Shown: positions 60,442-64,000 of the stretch, one piece after another
Layout: each line of letters opens with the position of its first letter
Numbering within the stretch: the first letter of the stretch is position 1
Assembly (NCBI RefSeq): GCF_042752395.1
Contig: NZ_JBHYXZ010000019.1
Span: 15,152-79,151, forward strand
Source: Actinosynnema sp042752395
GTDB taxonomy: Bacteria > Actinomycetota > Actinomycetes > Mycobacteriales > Pseudonocardiaceae
Direction: 5' to 3'
DNA: 64,000 nucleotides
Notes under the pieces: generated by a model
The model's input: the letters and a program-made list of their open reading frames with translations, nothing else
What the model was told of the DNA's origin: nothing
The model's database searches: none
Program-made: the position numbers and the translations under genes

Positions 60442-61935
60442 ATGCGGCGGATCATGGGAACCGAAGTCGAGTACGGCATCTCGGTGCCGGGTGACGCGAC
60501 GGCGAACCCGGTGCTCACCTCGACACAGGTCGTGCTGGCCTACGCGGCGGCCGCCGACATACCGCGGGCGCGCCGGGCGCGCTGGGACTACGAGGTCGAG
60601 TCGCCGCTGCGCGACGCGCGCGGCTTCGACCTCGGCACGCCCGGCGGCCACCCCGGCGACAGCGATGTCGAGGATCTCGGCGCGGCCAACGTCATCCTCA
60701 CCAACGGCGCGCGCCTCTACGTCGACCACGCGCACCCGGAGTACTCCGCGCCCGAGGTCACCAACGCGCGCGACGCGGTGATCTGGGACAAGGCGGGGGA
60801 GCGGGTGATGGAGGAGGCCGCGATGCGCGCGGCCACCGTCCCGGGCCAGCCCCGGTTGCAGCTCTACAAGAACAACGTCGACGGCAAGGGCGCCAGCTAC
60901 GGCACCCACGAGAACTACCTGATGCAGCGCAGCACGCCGTTCACCGCGGTGATCGCCGGGCTGACGCCGTTCTTCGTGTCCCGCCAGGTCGTCGTCGGCT
61001 CCGGCCGCGTCGGCATCGGCGCGGCCGGCGAGGAGGCGGGCTACCAGCTGTCCCAGCGAGCCGACTACATCGAGGTCGAGGTCGGCCTGGAGACCACGCT
61101 CAAGCGCGGGATCATCAACACCCGCGACGAGCCGCACGCCGACGCGGACAAGTACCGCAGGCTGCACGTCATCATCGGCGACGCGAACCTCGCCGAGTAC
61201 TCCACCTACATCAAGTGCGGCTCCACGTCGCTGGTGCTGGACATGATCGAGGCCGGTCGCCGGTTCGACGACCTGCGGCTGCAGGAGCCCGTCCGCGCGG
61301 TGCACCAGATCAGCCACGACCCGACGCTGAAGACGAAGGTCGAGCTGACCAGCGGGCGCAAGTTCACCGGGTTGGACCTCCAGTTCGCCTACTACGAGCG
61401 CGCCGCCGCGTTCGTGGAGCAGGAGGGCTACGGCGACCGGGACGTGCTGCGCGTCTGGGGCGAGGTGCTCGACGCGCTGGCCCGCGACCCGCAGGAGTGC
61501 GCCGACCGGCTCGACTGGGTGGCGAAGCTGCGGCTGCTCGAGGGGTACCGCGCGCGGGACGGCCTGGCCTGGGGCTCGCCCCGGCTGTCGCTGGTCGACC
61601 TGCAGTACTCCGACGTGCGGCTGGACAAGGGCCTCTACAACCGGCTGGTCGCCCGCGGCTCGATGAAGCGCCTGGTCAGCGAGGAGGAGGTCCGGGCGGC
61701 CATCCTGGCGCCGCCGGAGGACACCCGCGCCTACTTCCGCGGCCGGTGCCTGGAGCGCTACCCGACCTCGGTGGCCGCGGCGTCGTGGGACTCGGTGATC
61801 TTCGACCTCGGTCGCGAGTCGCTCGTCCGGATCCCCACCCTCGAACCCCTGCGCGGCACGAAAGCGCACGTCGGAGCGCTGCTGGAGGCCGCGGACACGG
61901 CCGAGCAGCTCGTCGAGGCGCTGACCCGGGGCTGA
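60442..61935 (+). CDS. dop: Pup deamidase/depupylase Dop
   Basis: A 497-residue carboxylate-amine ligase-fold enzyme that deamidates Pup Gln to Glu and removes Pup from proteins. It has the Dop/PafA start RIMGTEVEYGISVPGD, the catalytic Asp in ESPLRDARGFDL, the ATP/Mg site NNVDGKGASYGTHENYL and YIEVEVGLETT. Length and N-terminus agree with M. tuberculosis Dop. ATG 60442 or the ATG at codon 5 may be the real start. It heads the dop-pup-prcB-prcA set. Since Pup here already ends in Glu, its main job is likely depupylation. Confidence 0.97.
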   Translation: MRRIMGTEVEYGISVPGDATANPVLTSTQVVLAYAAAADIPRARRARWDYEVESPLRDARGFDLGTPGGHPGDSDVEDLGAANVILTNGARLYVDHAHPEYSAPEVTNARDAVIWDKAGERVMEEAAMRAATVPGQPRLQLYKNNVDGKGASYGTHENYLMQRSTPFTAVIAGLTPFFVSRQVVVGSGRVGIGAAGEEAGYQLSQRADYIEVEVGLETTLKRGIINTRDEPHADADKYRRLHVIIGDANLAEYSTYIKCGSTSLVLDMIEAGRRFDDLRLQEPVRAVHQISHDPTLKTKVELTSGRKFTGLDLQFAYYERAAAFVEQEGYGDRDVLRVWGEVLDALARDPQECADRLDWVAKLRLLEGYRARDGLAWGSPRLSLVDLQYSDVRLDKGLYNRLVARGSMKRLVSEEEVRAAILAPPEDTRAYFRGRCLERYPTSVAAASWDSVIFDLGRESLVRIPTLEPLRGTKAHVGALLEAADTAEQLVEALTRG

Positions 61936-62019
61936 TCAAGGAACCCGAGTGGCAGGCGCAGGATGTCATGCCTGGTGGGTAGTGTTTAACTCGCAGGACC
62001 CGAAGACCGGGAGGTCGAC

Positions 62020-62214
62020 ATGGCCCAGGAACAGGTTCAGCGCCAAGGCGGCGGTGACGGCGACGAGAACGGCGACGGCGCGGCCGCCGCCGGCCAGGAA
62101 CGCCGCGAGAAGCTCGGCGAGGACGTCGACGCCATCCTCGACGAGATCGACGACGTGCTCGAGGAGAACGCCGAGGACTTCGTGCGCGCGTACGTGCAAA
62201 AGGGCGGCGAGTAA
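62020..62214 (+). CDS. pup: Prokaryotic ubiquitin-like protein Pup
   Basis: A 64-residue intrinsically disordered modifier. The N-terminus is rich in Gly, Asp, Gln and Ala; the C-terminal half ILDEIDDVLEENAEDFVRAY is the Mpa/PafA-binding helix, followed by VQKGG and a terminal Glu (codon GAG before TAA). Most mycobacterial Pups end in Gly-Gly-Gln and need deamidation; this one does not. ATG 62020 follows GGGAGG. It lies between dop and prcB. Confidence 0.97.
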   Translation: MAQEQVQRQGGGDGDENGDGAAAAGQERREKLGEDVDAILDEIDDVLEENAEDFVRAYVQKGGE

Positions 62215-62248
62215 GCAGCCGCAGGCGGGACAGGAGAAGAACTCACAC

Positions 62249-63097
62249 ATGGACCACAGCTCGACCGGGCACTACCCGGCCGCGTCGTTGCCCCCGGCCT
62301 ACCTCAGGCCGGGGTCGTCGTCGTTCACCGATTTCCTCCGCGCCCAGGCCCCCGAACTGCTGCCGTCGAGCCGCACCCCGCCCGAGGGCGGCGCGGTGCA
62401 GGCGCCGCACGGCACGACCATCGTCGCCCTCACGTTCAAGGGCGGCGTGGTGATCGCGGGCGACCGGCGCGCCACGATGGGCAACGTGATCGCCCAGCGC
62501 GACATGAAGAAGGTGTTCATCACCGACGACTACTCGGCGGTGGGCATCGCCGGCACGGCGGGCATCGCGGTCGAGATCGTCCGGCTCTACGCGGTCGAGC
62601 TCCGGCACTACGAGAAGATCGAGGGCGTCTCGCTGTCGCTGGACGGCAAGGCGAACCGGCTCTCCGCGATGATCAAGGGCAACCTGGACGCCGCGCTCGC
62701 GGGCCTCGCGGTCGTGCCGCTGTTCGCGGGCTTCGACACCGACGCGCCCGACCCGGACCGCGCCGGCCGCATCGTGTCCTACGACGTGACCGGCGGCCGG
62801 TACGAGGACTCGCAGGGCTACCAGGCCGTCGGCTCGGGCTCGCTGTTCGCGAAGTCGGCGCTGAAGAAGCTCTACGACCCGGACGCGGACGCCGACACGG
62901 CCGTCAAGACCGCGATCGAGGCGCTGTACGACGCGGCCGACGACGACTCGGGCACCGGCGGCCCGGACGTGGTCCGCCGGATCTTCCCGGTTGTCGTGAC
63001 GATCACCGCCGAGGGCGCGGCGCACGTGCCCGACGAGCGGGCCGCCGAGTTCGCCGAGTCGGTCGTCGAGGGCCGCAAGGCCCGGCCGGCGGGCTGA
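62249..63097 (+). CDS. prcB: 20S proteasome beta subunit PrcB
   Basis: A 282-residue precursor of the catalytic beta ring. The propeptide of 55 residues ends APHG and is removed to expose Thr56 (TTIVALTFKGGVVIAGDRRA). The Asp and Lys of the active site lie in GGVVIAGDRRATMG and MKKVFITDD; LFAGFDTDAPD and GGRYEDSQGYQAVGSGS are conserved. ATG 62249 with AGGAGAA upstream is the start. It is adjacent to prcA, whose product caps the core. It degrades pupylated proteins delivered by Mpa. Confidence 0.97.
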   Translation: MDHSSTGHYPAASLPPAYLRPGSSSFTDFLRAQAPELLPSSRTPPEGGAVQAPHGTTIVALTFKGGVVIAGDRRATMGNVIAQRDMKKVFITDDYSAVGIAGTAGIAVEIVRLYAVELRHYEKIEGVSLSLDGKANRLSAMIKGNLDAALAGLAVVPLFAGFDTDAPDPDRAGRIVSYDVTGGRYEDSQGYQAVGSGSLFAKSALKKLYDPDADADTAVKTAIEALYDAADDDSGTGGPDVVRRIFPVVVTITAEGAAHVPDERAAEFAESVVEGRKARPAG

Positions 63098-63152
63098 GCG
63101 CCGTGCCGACCCCCATCCCCACCCGCATCCGCCGAGCCCGGGAGCCGCAGCA

Positions 63153-63962
63153 GTGACGATGCCGTTGTACGCCTCACCCGAGCAGATCCTCCGCGACCGC
63201 GCGGAGTACGCCCGGAAGGGCATCGCCCGAGGTCGGAGCGTCGTGGTGCTCCGGTACGCCGACGGCGTGCTGTTCGTGGCGGAGAACCCGTCCGCCACCC
63301 TGCACAAGGTGTCCGAGATCTACGACCGCATCGCGTTCGCCGCGGTCGGCCGCTACAGCGAGTTCGAGAACCTGCGCCAGGCGGGCATCCGGTTCGCCGA
63401 CATCCGCGGGTACCAGAACGACCCGCGCGACGTGACGGGCCGGTCGCTGGCCAACGTGTACGCCCAGACGCTGGGCTCGATCTTCGCCGAGCAGATCAAG
63501 CCGCTCGAGGTGGAGATCTGCGTGGCCGAGGTCGGCACGGACCCCGAGCAGGACACGCTGTACCGGCTGACCTACGACGGTTCGATCTTCGAGGAGCCGC
63601 AGTACGTCGTGATGGGCGGCCAGGCCGAGGCGACGGGCACGGCGCTCAAGGACGCCTACACCGAGGCCCAGCCGCTGGCCGAGGCCGTGCGCATCGCGGT
63701 GAAGGCGCTCAGCGCCGGCAGCACCACGACCGGCAACGGCAAGCCGGACCTCCTCGACCGCGGCAAGCTGGAGGTCGCGGTCCTGGAGCGCGACCGCCCG
63801 CGTCGCGCGTTCCGCCGCATCACCGGCGCCGCGCTGGCGGCCCTGCTGCCCGGTGACGAGCCGGCGGCGGCCGGGGCGGAGGAGCCGGCGCCGCCCGCCA
63901 AGGGCGGCCGCAGGAAGCCCGTGACGGACGTGAACCTGCCGCCGAACGACGACAAGGCGTAG
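63153..63962 (+). CDS. prcA: 20S proteasome alpha subunit PrcA
   Basis: A 269-residue structural alpha subunit forming the outer rings of the 20S core and the gate. It starts at GTG 63153 (VTMPLYASPEQILRDRAEYARKGI), the conserved gating N-terminus. VENPSATLHKVSEIYDR-like stretches follow (ENPSATLHKVSEIYDRIAF), then DPRDVTGRSLANVYAQTLGS. The C-terminal 40 residues are Ala/Pro/Lys-rich and probably disordered. It ends 38 bases before the window edge, where pafA or related genes would be expected, but they lie outside. Confidence 0.96.
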   Translation: MTMPLYASPEQILRDRAEYARKGIARGRSVVVLRYADGVLFVAENPSATLHKVSEIYDRIAFAAVGRYSEFENLRQAGIRFADIRGYQNDPRDVTGRSLANVYAQTLGSIFAEQIKPLEVEICVAEVGTDPEQDTLYRLTYDGSIFEEPQYVVMGGQAEATGTALKDAYTEAQPLAEAVRIAVKALSAGSTTTGNGKPDLLDRGKLEVAVLERDRPRRAFRRITGAALAALLPGDEPAAAGAEEPAPPAKGGRRKPVTDVNLPPNDDKA

Positions 63963-64000
63963 CCCTCGCGCGAGCCAGGCGGAGGCCCCCGGCACACCGC

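Overview
The window is very GC-rich actinobacterial chromosome. It carries a mycothiol gene (mshC), a complete Pup-proteasome block (mpa, dop, pup, prcB, prcA), the fabG-inhA-hemH trio and many overlapping GTGA/ATGA gene junctions. Conserved blocks run in an order close to the Mycobacterium tuberculosis Rv1483-Rv1487 and Rv2109c-Rv2125 neighbourhoods. With CebR-type cellulase control and many two-component systems, this suggests a Pseudonocardiales soil actinomycete (Saccharothrix, Lentzea or Actinosynnema type). That placement is inference. One run of ten Ns (47381-47390) shows that the window comes from a draft or scaffolded assembly.

Layout. 1-6250: a LacI-type operator, a remnant of a GH31 glycosidase, a sugar ABC importer without its own ATPase, a GH42 beta-galactosidase and cutA, closed by a repeat array of inverted 20-22 bp units around a long hairpin. 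6250-19560: a large FAD/Fe-S dehydrogenase, divergent fabG-inhA, hemH with two conserved small genes, a GH6 cellobiohydrolase behind two perfect CebR boxes, an antibiotic-kinase-like gene and a ChlI-like AAA ATPase with a VWA partner. 19560-31600: ctaD, an SPFH protein, mshC, a secreted subtilisin, a regulator with a divergent drug ABC exporter, and two MFS genes whose 3' ends overlap by 92 bases.

31700-33400 is an accessory island: a frameshifted tyrosine-integrase remnant followed by a DddA-like (SCP1.201) deaminase toxin and its Imm1 immunity gene. The deaminase has Asp where the zinc-ligand His normally stands. This toxin-immunity pair is the most interesting system in the window.

33680-48300 is a proteasome-neighbourhood block: PAC2, a short relic in the metH position, a HAD phosphatase, a cobalamin riboswitch driving cbtB-cbtA, an FhuF-like reductase, two GNAT enzymes, hisE (without hisG), a RecB-like nuclease, a site-2 protease, a two-component system whose regulator is broken by an 8-bp duplication, and trmI. 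48500-64000: mpa, then about 10 kb of inserted accessory genes (a second two-component system with its ABC transporter, an IS5 element and an IS630 remnant, each with an internal deletion, an aldo/keto reductase, Nudix and a large FtsX permease), then dop-pup-prcB-prcA. Pup already ends in Gly-Gly-Glu.

A recurring theme is decay by internal deletion. The GH31 gene, metH and both transposases are reduced to short pieces that still read as recognisable family fragments. I saw no tRNA, rRNA or CRISPR array.
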